Made by a program: the position numbers and the translations under genes. The notes below the pieces were generated by a model. It saw only the letters and a program-made list of their open reading frames with translations. It was not told where the DNA came from and did no database searches. From Caprimulgus europaeus (taxonomy: Eukaryota > Chordata > Aves > Caprimulgiformes > Caprimulgidae), in assembly GCA_907165065.1 (NCBI GenBank), contig OU015532.1, positions 31,004,339-31,068,338 of the forward strand: a DNA stretch of 64,000 bases. The letters run 5' to 3'. How positions within the stretch are numbered: position 1 is the stretch's first letter; every line of letters starts with the position of its first letter. Shown here piece after piece: positions 24,601 to 36,200 of the stretch.

Positions 24601-24875
24601 AAGAGTGACTCTAGTTAAAGGCTTTTTGAGGGGAGTGGAAGTGTTGGTTTTGTTTTGTTGGTTGGTTTTGGTTTTGGTTTTTTTTAATAAGGAAGCCAAT
24701 TATAACAATCTGACAATTCTGAGAACAGAACTACCCTTTAGCTCAAGTTCTCATAAGCTTTTTTTTGTCAAAGAATTTTACTTTTTTTATCTCTGATAAA
24801 ATATTTCTGAGGTCTTATTTATAAAGGCATCTTACAACTGTGGAACTCGTATCCAAGTTAAACTTCTTTTAAGTT
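18695..24875. other. AT-rich unique DNA, no gene seen
   Basis: No gene is supported in this 6.2 kb. It holds A18 at 19360-19377, a small hairpin-capable sequence AGCTTGC-TTTA-GCAAGCT at 20990-21007, a short duplicated phrase ATGAATATAAAAT near 23996-24018, and the inverted repeat at 24490 listed separately. A segment near 24298 (GGCCAGATTTGCAGAGG) may be another very old amniote repeat, but too little remains to call. Confidence 0.5.
24490..24525. repeat. Inverted repeat, 14-bp arms
   Basis: CAATAATGAATATT (24490-24503) and AATATTCATCATTG (24512-24525) are reverse complements with one mismatch, around an 8-base loop. The arms are purely AT-rich, so the structure is weak and may be chance or slippage. 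Confidence 0.7.
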
Positions 24876-25229
24876 GGAGGCCTGTGTCTAGCAGAGTCCC
24901 TCAGGGGTCAGTACTGGGACCAGTACTATGCAATATATTCATGAGCGACTTCAGTAATGTCCAATGGTAGGACAAGGAGCAATGGGTACAAGCTGGAGCA
25001 TAGGAGGTTCCATGTAAACATAAGGAAAAACTTTTTCACTGTGAGAGTAACAGGACACTGGAACAGGCTGCCCTGAGAGGTTGTGGAGTCTCCTTCTCTG
25101 GAGACATTTGAAACCCACCTGGACACATTCCTGGGTGACCTATTGTAGGTGATCCCGTTCTGGCAATGGGGCTTGACTAGATGATCTTTCAAGGTCCCTT
25201 CCAATCCCTGACATACTGTGATACTATGA
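24876..25229 (+). mobile_element. CR1 LINE with large internal deletion
   Basis: The left part (to ~24949) encodes the CR1 reverse transcriptase motif [11 protein letters not shown] followed by NIFMSDF, from the palm region just before the catalytic FADD box. It then jumps directly to the C-terminal region at AATGGTAGGACAAGGAGC, which corresponds to ~18421 in the 18.2 kb copy. The catalytic aspartates and the region between (several hundred bp in a full-length CR1) are missing. The 3' UTR is complete, ending ACATACTGTGATACTATGA, and is of the same type as the 18.2 kb copy. The C-terminal part has stops, so the copy is dead. The deletion may have happened during reverse transcription or later. 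Confidence 0.92.
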
Positions 25230-26581
25230 AGTGAACTTTTTCAGTCATGTTGCATGTTCTTTTTGCTTCAATGTGGATTCATGGTGTAGTCACTGAATAT
25301 TGCTTTAGTCTGACTAAAACAAAGAGCCTGGTTAACAATTCGGACAGCATGTCCTTTTATCTTTTTTTCAGTATCATCTGCTGTCTTCTGACCTAATAAG
25401 AAAAAAAAAAAAAAACAACCTAGAAGTTTCTCAAAGAAAAAGCAAGTTTCAAGTAGTAACAGGTTGAATTGTATTTTATATCAGGAAAGAGCTGCTATTT
25501 ATTGAGCCTGTCCCATGTAATTCAGTTAAAAAAATGACAGGTAAATGCACCATGTGAGTTCTATCTCAAGCCAGTCTTTTCTTACCAGACAATTTTAAGG
25601 ATGAGACAGTCTATTTTCACAGGAAACATGACCTTTTAAAAAGACTTGGTTTCCATTTAGAAAAAACTGTGTTCTGATCAATGTTTATGATATTAAAGAA
25701 TTGTGATAGCCCTTAGGAAATCCCCTTCTTTTTCAGATGGAGATGTTATTCTAGAACTCTACTTCAAACACAACTGCTTGGGGCAAAGTTTAGACCCAAA
25801 CTCTTAAGCTCAGCAGCAGTGCTAATATATTCTCAAGATTTTTTTGTGTAGGTCTTACTTTACTTTATATTCTCATGATGTTAGTTGCTACCGAACATGA
25901 GTATCCTCTATAAGACAGGAAAACTATGGACAAAAAAATTCTCTAACCTACATTGTCAATTTCATAAAAATGTTTTTGGTCTAAATCAGCAGTGCTAGAG
26001 GTAAAGATGCTTGAAAGACACAGAGAATAAAAGCATTCTTAAGTTTTGAAATGACAATTTTTACCTAAACCATGTCACATTTATCACAAGACACAAACCG
26101 TTGTTCTTTTTGGCAGCTTACTACTTAATGAAGCATATAAGTATCAATAAAAGGCTTATTAAGTGAATTTAAGGCGAACTGTATCATTATTTTGTTATTC
26201 AAACATTTAAAATCCTGCAAAAACCAAATATGTAAGTAATACCTAGTTAATTTATAATTTCCTCCCTGAACTTCTGAAAATATTATAATATTGTTTCTCT
26301 GCCACAGTATTTGCAGTCATAAACACATCTTAATTCTTTTGCACTGGAAAAAAATATTTCCATTATGAGACCACATAAGCACATGAAGCCTTGAGATTTT
26401 CCTCTTTGTTGAAGTTCTCTATTATTTATATTTTGTGCTGCATTTTAATAGAACCTCTTCTAGAGGTTTGTACAGAAACAAAGATAAGAAGCCAAAGGGA
26501 ATGTTACAAATAATCAGGTCTAGCAAATTCATGTGAAAAGATATAACTGTGTTTCAGGAGCCACTTTTGAGTGTATGCATT
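25230..26581. other. AT-rich unique DNA, nothing seen
   Basis: No gene is recognisable. An A15 run lies at 25401-25415. Confidence 0.5.
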
Positions 26582-26936
26582 ACACAGAATCATAGAAGTA
26601 CAAATTCATTTTGGTTGAAAAGACCTTTAAGATCACCAAGTCCAACTGTTAACCTAACACTGCTGAGTCCACCACTAAACCACGTCCCTAAGCACCACAT
26701 CTACACATCTTTTAAATACCTCCTGGGACAATGACTAAACCATTTCCCTGGGCAGCCTGTTCCAACGCTTGACAACCCCTTCAGTGAAGAAACACCCCCT
26801 TGCGCAACTTGAGGCTGTTTCCTCTTGTTTTATCACTTGTTACTTGGGAGAAGAGACTGACACACATCTCGCTACAACTTCCTTTCAGGAAGTTATAGAG
26901 AGCAATAAGATCTCCTTCCTCAGTCTAGAGAAGGAA
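26582..26936 (-). mobile_element. CR1 LINE, older, 5'-truncated
   Basis: On + it opens with ACACAGAATCATAGAAG, the reverse complement of the CR1 tail, then reads AAGACCTTTAAGATCACCAAG and the phrase CCCTGGGCAGCCTGTTCCAA, antisense to the conserved NRLPRE/EHWNRL coding block. It continues through the GATCTCCTTCCTCAGTC region. Many substitutions and small indels have destroyed the ORF. The 3' UTR (AACCTAACACTGCTGAGTCC) differs from all other copies here, so this is a separate, older subfamily. Confidence 0.92.
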
Positions 26937-29900
26937 TAGGTTTAATATTTTACTTCAGATGTACTGAAGAACTAAATATTTGCTGTGCCTTGTGATAGAT
27001 GGGATATGATGTAATCCATTTTGTGTAATATTTTGGAAATTTGGCCATTTTAAAATTTTCTTGGAGAATCCACCAGGACTAATATTTTGGAGATTTGCTT
27101 TCCTATAGTGTAGTTTAATAAAACAACTGCAGTGCAGTACCATAAATTTATTTGTAAATATTCCAGGACAATTATTTATTAACTTTAAATTTGGTAATGC
27201 AGGAATGCAGAAAGTTATAAATACTCCGAAATTCTCTCTCTAGAGTAATCCTGGAAGTCATATTCAGATAGATTAAAAGGCTAACTTGGGATAATATCTT
27301 CCTTTATGTTTGGAAATTGCCTTCCATCACTTCCAGAAAAGCTAAACATGGCTAAGATATTCTAGTTAAAAGAATGTAATATTTTCTAATTGAGATAATA
27401 TAAAATGAGCCTACCAAATCACTGAATTATGGGAACTCTCTGAGACTTTCTATTACCACTGGTGAAATACAAGCAGACATGCTCTATCTCAAAACCTCTC
27501 GGGACATCAAATTTGTATATTTTTATATATTCAAATGGGGATCATAGGGTCAGTAGTTTTATATTAGGTTTTCTATACTTTCAAATCTGTATACACACCA
27601 GAACTTCAAAATCTCTGGTTTGGCCATGGGCTATTATTCACATTTTAGAAAATCTCCCTGTCATTGTACACATTGTTAGCACAACAGTCACGGTATTCAC
27701 CAAGGACCACCTGCAAAGTTTACCTGCTCTAGCAGGTTATAACAGTATATATTCATCAGATGAACGAATAAAGGAGGAGTACAAGGTCCTCTTTTTTTTT
27801 TTCCCTCAAAAGAAAGTTATCAATTGCTTTCAAGTCTCGCAATTTATATAACTGCAACTCTATAACCAGGAGTCAAAACTAGGAAAAGGAAAAGATGTGT
27901 CATGCCTAGCATGCAGATGCACATAGCCAGCCGATACACCAAAAAGAGACATTCAAACATTAAAGTACAAAACCCTATGAAACCTTCATCAGAGATGAAA
28001 TATAAGTTATTAAAGTAAAACCAGAGTTACTGGTTTTTAGTACTTCCAAGACATCTTACCAAATAAAGCAGAATATGCACAACACACTTAGAAAATATAA
28101 ACCTGAGAGTAAAGGTGCAAGGAAACTGCTCTTCAGCCACTGGACTGTCTGGTTAAAGGTAACTAATACCACTGCAGGTAGCAAAAATGTTTTGAACCAA
28201 ACAAAATAGATTCAACAAATATTATTTTACTCCATATCCAACTGTAACATTTTGTCCTTTTTGGAATTTTTTTGCATTTTATAGTATCTAACTCATGGTG
28301 TACAGTGAAAGTTCAAAATTAATTTAGCTTGGTGTTATCACCAACAGTGGCAGGGGAAAAGTATTGCTAACTCAGACAGCTGTATATCATGCTAAATAAG
28401 TGGCTCATTTATTGTTAATGGCATGAATATCACAGCTTGGATATTTGCACATACAGCAATATGAAATCAGAAACATCCTTGATACACAATACAAGACAGG
28501 CCAAATAACCTATTTAAGTAGTTAATACACAGCCCGATAATTCTATTAATTGTCCAGTGTGCATGGCATCACATGATAGCTTGTGGAGGAATAACTAGGG
28601 CCTGCTTTTATTCAGTCATTATTTAACAAATTTGACAAAGAGAACATAATGTTTATCTCTAATAGCAAGCTGAGGAGAGTTGGAAAAATTCTGAAGGTCG
28701 AGTTTAGAATGCAAGGGGATCTTGACAAATGGGAAGAGTAGTCTGAAATCAGAGATATGTAATATTTTATGTATCTTCATTGTATTCTATTTGAGGACTA
28801 AAAACAACTAATGCAAAAATTAAAAATGGAAACCAATCTACTAGACATATATCATCGTAAAGTATGACTAAAATAATAGAAAATATTTCTCACTAAAAAT
28901 CTAAGTAAAAGAGGAAAAGGTATAAACGATATTTTAAAGATATCTAAGCCAATTTATCACACCAGTTCTTGTTTTGTCTCCAAGAGACAGTCCACAGCAT
29001 GATATCATACCAAGGCCATGTCACTGATCACTTAAATGAACGTTCCTTTAGGTAAGTTTTATTTTTATGGCAGTGCGACCAATGATCAGGCCATTTACAG
29101 ATCATACATAATGGTCTCACAAGAATAATTTCATAAGACCTCGTCGATAGAGAAATACAGTCTGCAATATTCTCAACAGGCTATAAAATGCAAATGTTTT
29201 GAAAAAGCTATTTTTTTAAGGTAACAAGAGGCCTTAACACAACACCAGCAAAATATGTTAAGGAGTATATGCGAATGGACTAATTTTAACTGAATTTTGA
29301 GCAGAATTTTTAAACATAGAAAATGGAAGATTCTGACAGTATGTCCTACCATCAGTGTCCACTGCTACCAACCACTGCACTTTTTATCAATTTATCACAG
29401 TCTATTATTAGCTGAAAGGTAAAACTTCATTTTTATATCCAGTCTGCCTGATCAAGTTTGTATAATTAAACACTAAAGGTGGAAAATAAGAAATCAAAAT
29501 TACTCATACAAGCTTTACTTTATGCATGTCAAAGTCATTCAATGATACAACATGAAGATAAATTAATATATGAAACTTGTTATGTCACCTAAAGTACGTG
29601 TGGATGATTTTTATCTACATGGCTATTGCACTCTGCTGTATCCTTTTCTCCATTTCTTCCAGAGCTTCAGCTCTACAGGAACATGCCATGACTCCCTGCC
29701 TACTGATATTCTGATACTGATGTTCTTCCTATTCCTTGTAGATAACAGAATGCATGGGAGAGCATTCACCTGAGCTTTATCCCAACATGTAGTTCAGACT
29801 TCATGTGCTTACTCAGCAATATATTAAATTATTCCTGGGTTCTTCAGTTAGGCTTTACATCACTGTGTGTATATGTATAGACATGCTTCCTGTTTATCAG

Positions 29901-30411
29901 ATAAGGTATAATTATAAACAATATTTCTAATAAAAGTGACAGTGAGAGTAACAATAAGAGTAACATTTTTTTAGTCAAAAATCCCAACAAATGAAGTTTT
30001 TACAGCCTTACCACTTACTGTGAATTTAAGGAATAACATTATGTTACATGGAGACAAAAATAAAGTATTGAATTGTATAGCTTTTAAAAGGTGGAAAAAT
30101 ATCATTTGTACAAGCATAATTACCACAAAGTTAGTTTTAAAGCAGAAAAAAATGAAAAAATAATGTAAGATTTTGTTTTGCATATAATGCTGCAGAATAA
30201 GGATACTTAATTTGAAAAACTGTATGCCATCTTGTGCGTAACTAAAAAGCAAAAATAACATTCAGTAGTAAACTGGGTATTTAGTGAATTGAGTGATTAG
30301 CAAGAGTCTTTATTTGAGGATTTATTCAAGGTGTAATTGATGTTTACTGGAAATATTTGAGAACATATGTTCATATATGTACCAAAAAAAGAAAGAAGTG
30401 TTCATATATAT
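26937..30411. other. AT-rich unique DNA, no gene seen
   Basis: No gene is supported. A 129-codon + frame at 27462-27851 has no domain or homologue that I recognise, and its C-terminal FFFF segment comes from a T-run; I treat it as chance. Clustered GAGTAAC words occur near 29946-29966. Confidence 0.5.
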
Positions 30412-30827
30412 ATCCTAGAATAGCTTGTGTTGGAAAGGACCTTAAAGATCACCTAGTTCCAACCCCGCTGCTGTGGACAGGGTTGCCAGCCACTAGATCA
30501 GGCTTCCCAGGGCCCCATCTAACCTGGCTTTGAATGCCTCCAGGGATGGGGCATCCACAACTTCTCTGGACAACCTGCTCCAGTCTCTCACCACCCTCTG
30601 GGTGAAAAATTCCATCCTAATATCTGACCTAAATCTCCCCTGTCTTAGTTTAAAATCATTTTGCCTTGTTCTATCCCTGTCTGCCCATGCAAAAATGTCG
30701 CTTTCCCTCCTCTTTATAAGCTCCCTTCAAGTACTGGAAGGCCCCAGTTAGGTCTCCCCAGAGCCTTCTCTTCTCCCAGATAAACAAGCCCAGCTCCCTC
30801 TACCATAGGAGAGGTGCTCCAGCCCTC
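30412..30827 (-). mobile_element. CR1 LINE, 5'-truncated
   Basis: On + it begins ATCCTAGAATAGCTTGTGTT, a decayed reverse complement of the CR1 tail, then TTCCAACCCCGCTGC and GGCTTCCCAGGGCCCCATCT. The antisense of the ORF2 C-terminal blocks follows, ending at GAGAGGTGCTCCAGCCCT. A coding frame is not maintained. The 3' UTR wording (CTAGATCAGGCTTCCCAGGG) marks another CR1 subfamily, common in many birds. A short duplication of TGTTCATATAT lies just outside the 3' end of the element (30368 and 30400), but both copies are on the same side, so it is not a target duplication. Confidence 0.93.
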
Positions 30828-31125
30828 AAATATCTGAAATATCTGAGAACCTTGCATTTTGGATTTTCCAGACTATTGCATATGTAAAAGATAAATGATA
30901 TAATGTAATTTGACCCTAGAAAGTAAAGTGTGTTATAATACAATGATTCTGAAATAAAAGAAAGTACTATGGTGTATGATTTACCAGTTTTATTATTTAC
31001 AATTTAACATTTCACCTATAATCTTTATTTCAAAGTAACTGCTTAATTCTAAAAAAAATGAGAATCTAAAAAAAACATTATAACACACATTTTATTAATT
31101 TACTAATTTACTATTACTAATTTAT
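30828..31125. other. AT-rich spacer between CR1 and solo LTR
   Basis: Nothing is recognisable. It contains repeated TTTACTAATTTA-like words near 31096-31125. Confidence 0.5.
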
Positions 31126-31770
31126 TGCAATGTCTTGGTTTTGCTAGGATAGAGTTAATTTTCTTTTTAGTAGTTAGAATAGTTTTGTTTTAGGTTCAGT
31201 GTAAGACTTGTTATGAGAGGAACGTTGATAACAGTACTAGTGTTATTAGTTGCTGCTGGAGCTCAAGGCCACAGTGTTTGACTGGTTCACAGCTGCGTTA
31301 GGACTGGGAGGGAGAAGGGCAGTGAATAGCAAAACCCAAACTGGCATTTGGATGTGCCAATGAAATATTCTGTATCATACCCCATCATGCCAGTATATTA
31401 AGCAGGGTTAACAGGAAATCAGGGGTATTCTCTTGGGGATCACTCGGGCTTGCTCTTCCGAGGTTTCAGTTTTGGGACTGTCTCTGCTCCAGGATCGCTG
31501 GCTGGCACAGGCTGGGCATTGGTCGGCAGTTGGTGAGCAATTGCACTGTGCATCACTCTCTTGTATATTCTGTTATCACTGTTGTTATCATTATCATTTT
31601 ATTTTATCAGTAAATAGTTTTTATCTCAACCTGTGAGTTTCCTTGCCCTTTTCTTTCCAAGTTTCTTCCCTACAACCTGGGTGAGGGAGGGGGGAGGGTG
31701 AGAGAGCAGGTTGTGTTTGGCTACAAGGTGCAAGCCAAAAGGGTGAATCCACCCAAACCACCACACGCAA
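31126..31770 (+). mobile_element. Solo LTR of an avian endogenous retrovirus (probably ERVL-like)
   Basis: The 635-bp LTR (31131-31765) starts TGTCTTGGTTTTGCTAGGAT and ends ACCACCACA, so it has the canonical TG...CA termini. The opening, the TTTTTATCTCAACCTGTGAG segment near 31620 and the GGGTGAGGGAGG stretch recall a widespread bird LTR type whose start reads TGGTTTTGGCTGGGATAGAG. A TATA-like TATATTAA sits at 31394 and an AGTAAA poly(A)-signal variant at 31609. Flanking bases TGCAA (31126-31130) and CGCAA (31766-31770) fit a 5-bp target duplication with one C-to-T change at a CpG. Five bp suits class III (ERVL) integration. No gag, pol or env remnant lies on either side, so it is a solo LTR left by LTR-LTR recombination. 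Sense orientation follows from the order TATA, poly(A) signal, CA end. The family name is uncertain. Confidence 0.87.
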
Positions 31771-32523
31771 CCACAATAAAATCTTATTACATCAACAAAA
31801 CAGGGGAGGTCTTAATCAAAATCCTATATTCTGCCTGCAGCTGCTAATATCAATCCTACAAGGCTGGAATATTAGGTAGAATGCATCAGCATAAATCTAA
31901 AATTATTAAATGCAATATTCTGAGATCTTGCCTACTCCTTTATTACATTGGAAATGAACCTCTGAAAACAAGAACATAGATATCCTTCTGGATATTTAGG
32001 CTATTAACTTAGCCTATTTTAGTGAATAAAGCATTGATATAAATATGAAATCTTGAACACATGCAAGAAGCAGAAAGAAATGCTCTATATCATGGCCTAT
32101 TAAAACTTGTGCTAATTATGTTAGAGTAAAAAGTAGTAAAAATATTCTAGAAAGGCAGTGGAAACCTATGTGCCCTGCAAATTAACATACAGTGTCAAGA
32201 ACCTGGCAGGACTACATAGCTCTATGAAGTGGAGGGAAAGGATGCTGTGACACAAAACCAGCAACTAGTACTGCTAGGACTGTCATTCAGGGTTAGGGCC
32301 ACTCAGGTTTACATGGTCAGTTTTAATCTAAAAGAAAAATATGTCCTGATTCCATGCATTTGGAAAATATCACCCCATACAGTTTGCTGTTTCAAACAAT
32401 AATGATTAAAAAAAAAATCATTATGTATGACACACAGAGGGAGGTATAATAGGGTTAGTGAGTTTATTTGAACCAAGAGATTGAGTAGAAGTTTGAGCAA
32501 TGATCATCTGAAATCACCTAGAT

Positions 32524-32558
32524 CAAGTAGATGGACAGAATTTTGGTCCATCTACTTG
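32524..32558. repeat. Perfect 13-bp inverted repeat (hairpin)
   Basis: CAAGTAGATGGAC (32524-32536) and GTCCATCTACTTG (32546-32558) are exact reverse complements separated by 9 bases (AGAATTTTG). The arms are mixed-sequence, unlike the AT-only palindromes elsewhere in the window. The stem is too short to be a canonical microRNA precursor, and I recognise no transposon ends at its edges. Function unknown. Confidence 0.9.
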
Positions 32559-33207
32559 GAAAGATAACCAAAGAACTAAAATAAAGGTTATTCATTATTA
32601 CATTTTAAAGAAATTCACAATGGAAGTGCTATCTCACTAGATAAATGTTAATGTTATGTACAATTCAACAGTAAGATTGGAAGTGGCAGGAAGATGAAAG
32701 CATTGTAAAGCTCAAATTATCATTCTCTAATATAAAGCTTAGGAACTCAGACTATCTATTCCTGCTTGTTAAATGCTGTAATTGTTGTTTACTCATTTTG
32801 TTGCTTAGCTTGTTTGTTTTTATTGATTTAGTTGTTGAGTATTTTGTTGCATTTTGTGCCTATTGTGGTTTGGGTTTATTGTGCATTTTAATGCAAATGT
32901 GTTTACAATAAGTGATTTTGCATTACCGTGAGGTTTTTTTCTCTTTTGCCTTTTTTTTTTTTTTTTCCTCCCTTAACAACTTTGAATCCCAAATGTACCC
33001 TGCTGCCAAATGAACCTCTGTATCACACTTGGCTAAGTGACAAGATTGTACTGGTTAATGAATACACTTCATTGCATCTAAATAATCCACTAGTATAGAC
33101 AGATTATATAAATGTAAATCAGAACAGGTCCTAGGACCATTAACATTAGTGGACATGGATAGTAAGCATATCACAGACTGAGGAAAGCACCAAGAATAAA
33201 TCAGATA

Positions 33208-33245
33208 GAGGGTCAGATTCTACAGTCTGCTCTGTAACCTTAAAT
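33208..33245. repeat. Possible ancient amniote repeat relic
   Basis: GGGTCAGATTCTACAGTCTG followed by CTCTGTAACC resembles the same old element suggested at 6435 (GGGYCARATTCTG start). It is very short and the call is weak. Confidence 0.22.
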
Positions 33246-36200
33246 ATTGCTCCTTGAAAGTACTCAGTGATGATAAAACTCTGCATTCATGCAGAATCTT
33301 GAAGACTTTAAGTATTTGGAAGACAAAGAATTTGGCAATTTAACCTAAATTTTTTTTTTTGTCTATCACTTAAAACAACATCAAACTCTTCGTTACTTGT
33401 TTACATCAAGTATCAACTCTACTTTTAGTAACAGTCATAATTAGCATGGATGTTTAGAGAGTATAAAGGGTTGATCCTTTCTCTGTATGGAATTTCTGAA
33501 AAATTAACTTGAATATGTCTTTGAAGACACTGCCTTGAAGATGCATAACATATTTCAAAGTCCTTTGGGAATATCCTGTAATGGGCATTTTAAAAATAAT
33601 CATTAATCATACTGCTAACATAAAACAGGACAAATACACATTCTATGCCAGATCTACATACACATATCTGTTAAGAGGTATTTGAAAAGTGAAAGCATTA
33701 TCCTAAAGCCAACTGTCAATCTACATACAGCCAACAAACCTTTATCTACAGATATTTGAGCATATCTAGATAATTAACCATGACTTTTTCCCGCCCCTCA
33801 AAATAAAAAAACCTTACCTTCTGATCCCAAGATATTACAGCAGAAATATTAACAAAACCAGAAGAACAGTACTGAATTACATTTTGATCTTGGATAGGAA
33901 GAAAATGGAAAAACAAAAATAGCTTTCAAAAATTTATCATCACTGCTTGCCTACCAAATCAGAACAAAAACCAGTATTTCCTAAATTTGCATGGAATGGT
34001 AGATTGTTTTTAACTCTTGCCATCTCAATGTTTTCTTTGATGATGAAAGGCACAAAAAGGTTGGCCAATGGCCATAAAGAATGTTATAGAATCTTCTTCC
34101 ACTTAAGAAAACATTTTGGATGGAGAAAGGATACCATAAAATATGTTTGCACCTATTAGACAGGACTGGGAAGTTTCCTTTTCCAAGTATATGTTTGAGA
34201 AAAAAAATAATATTTTTTCTTAACAATCTTGTGGGTTCCTGCAAAATCTCTTATGTTTTTAGAATGTAAATTAATTTTGAGTTTTCCTCAGAAAAAGTAG
34301 ATTCTAATGATCAGTTAAGGGATGTTTTTTATAGAATAGATTAGGCTGCTAGCAGTCAGATGAGAACTAGATATTTGGACTGCACCAGCTGCAGGAAGCC
34401 CTTAATGACCTTTTTAAAGTTGCTTTGAAAATATTGAACCAAGTCTTTAGTTGGAATACAGGAACTGAAGTAGCTCAGCACTAAGAATCTAGCTGCAGTG
34501 ATAATTGTCTCTTCTTTTCTTTCCCTCTCCCTTTCCCTAGGGAGTTAGGTACAGACCATGAACTTGCCTTTTCAATTAAATCCTTCCTTTAGAAGAAGAA
34601 AACAGTTTTATCCCAGGTTCTTATCTAAATTTTTGTGCTAACTAACTGTTGCATTGTTGTACCATTGAGTTCACCACACGTGCTTCTGTTAGAACCTGGA
34701 TAGAGTTCACTAACCTATTTACTAAAAGCCACTATATGTTAATTGAATCATCAGTGAGAAGAGTGTGTACTGTGTACCAAATTCACTGTTGGCATACTTA
34801 GTTACAATACGGTAAAATCAAAGGCACTTTTTAATATAATGACAATATATCCAGCCTCTATGAATCACTGTTTTGTTTTGTACACTGGGTGATCACTCTT
34901 AGAAAGGTACTCTTTAAAGAGCGTTAAATACCCGCTATCAACTATGCAATATTTAGAAATTTTATATAGTTTGTAGCAGATTTTAGTATTGAATTCTAGA
35001 TCCAAATTACTTTTGTTGGATTAAATATTCTTCTGCAGCCTCTCTGTCTCTCCCTGATGTGTCTGACAGTAACTGGGAAAGAAGTGTCTTCTATCAATCA
35101 ATGACAGAAAGTGCTGAATCTGAAAATGCTGACTGTGCACAATGGAGGGCAGGCAGGCTGCTGATAGCAGTCATGGGAAGATAAAAAAATAAAATATCAG
35201 TGATAAATCTATTTTCAAAAGTTATCCAAATATTAATTAGGAAGAAAAAAATTATGCTCCTCAAACAAAAGTGCAATCAAACCATTAACCTGAGATGGGC
35301 ACTTACAAAACAAAATAAAAGAATTCTATTACCCTAATTGAACTTTCCCCAATGTCAATAACTAAAAAAACAAGGACATGTTTTATGATTGCCTTCTCAG
35401 TATTGTGTGCCAAATAAGATTTTAAATATTCCATAGAAAAGTAGATAGAGGTTAAGCAAGCATATTACAATCATTTAAGAGTTCTTAAACAAGGATGAAT
35501 GTTTACAGCAGCATGTAACTTTAGTAATGACTTTCCAAGATTATAATCAATTTCCATGAAGAACAGCAGCACTATCCATTGCTATGAGACAATGATTATT
35601 ATTCACTTTAATTTTCTATTAATTAGTTTACATGTAAAATATGTGCAGAATTTTATTTGTAATAAATATATGCATACCTATAGTAACACATTTAATTAAC
35701 TCCAGGCCGGCACATCCTGCCATAAAAGTATAAAATTGTCATTCTAAGAAGCAACTGTAATTGGCCTGTTTAGGAGAGCAAAACCATGTCTCTTCAACCT
35801 CATTATTTTCCTGGTTATGACTGAAGTTTTTACTCTTCATATGCAAAAAATTAACTATGCAAAATTACAATTGATGCTAGGAATTGCAGTTGTGAATATT
35901 GAACTTAGTTTTTATTTTGTAATAATGGTTCCTTTATTTGAGATCCTTGTTTTCAAGCCATATTTCTGAAAATACTGGCTTCTTAATAAAATCTAGGGAG
36001 CTCCTCTATCAAAGAAGGGTTTGGCAAGGCCAAAATTGCTCAGGTAGTGCCAACAGAAAGGAGCCATGTAGAAGAATAGGAACTGATTTTCTGCAAAGCC
36101 AATTGATTTGATAATTGTAGCCCATATTGGCAGACAAATTCAAGATGTCATTTAGCAGTGCTTTGTCAAGGTTAATGAATATGCTTGTCTCTGGCTAGTA

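Noticed and set aside
27462-27851. 129-codon + frame
   Set aside because: No homologue recognised; part of it is translated from a T-run (FFFF). Likely chance.
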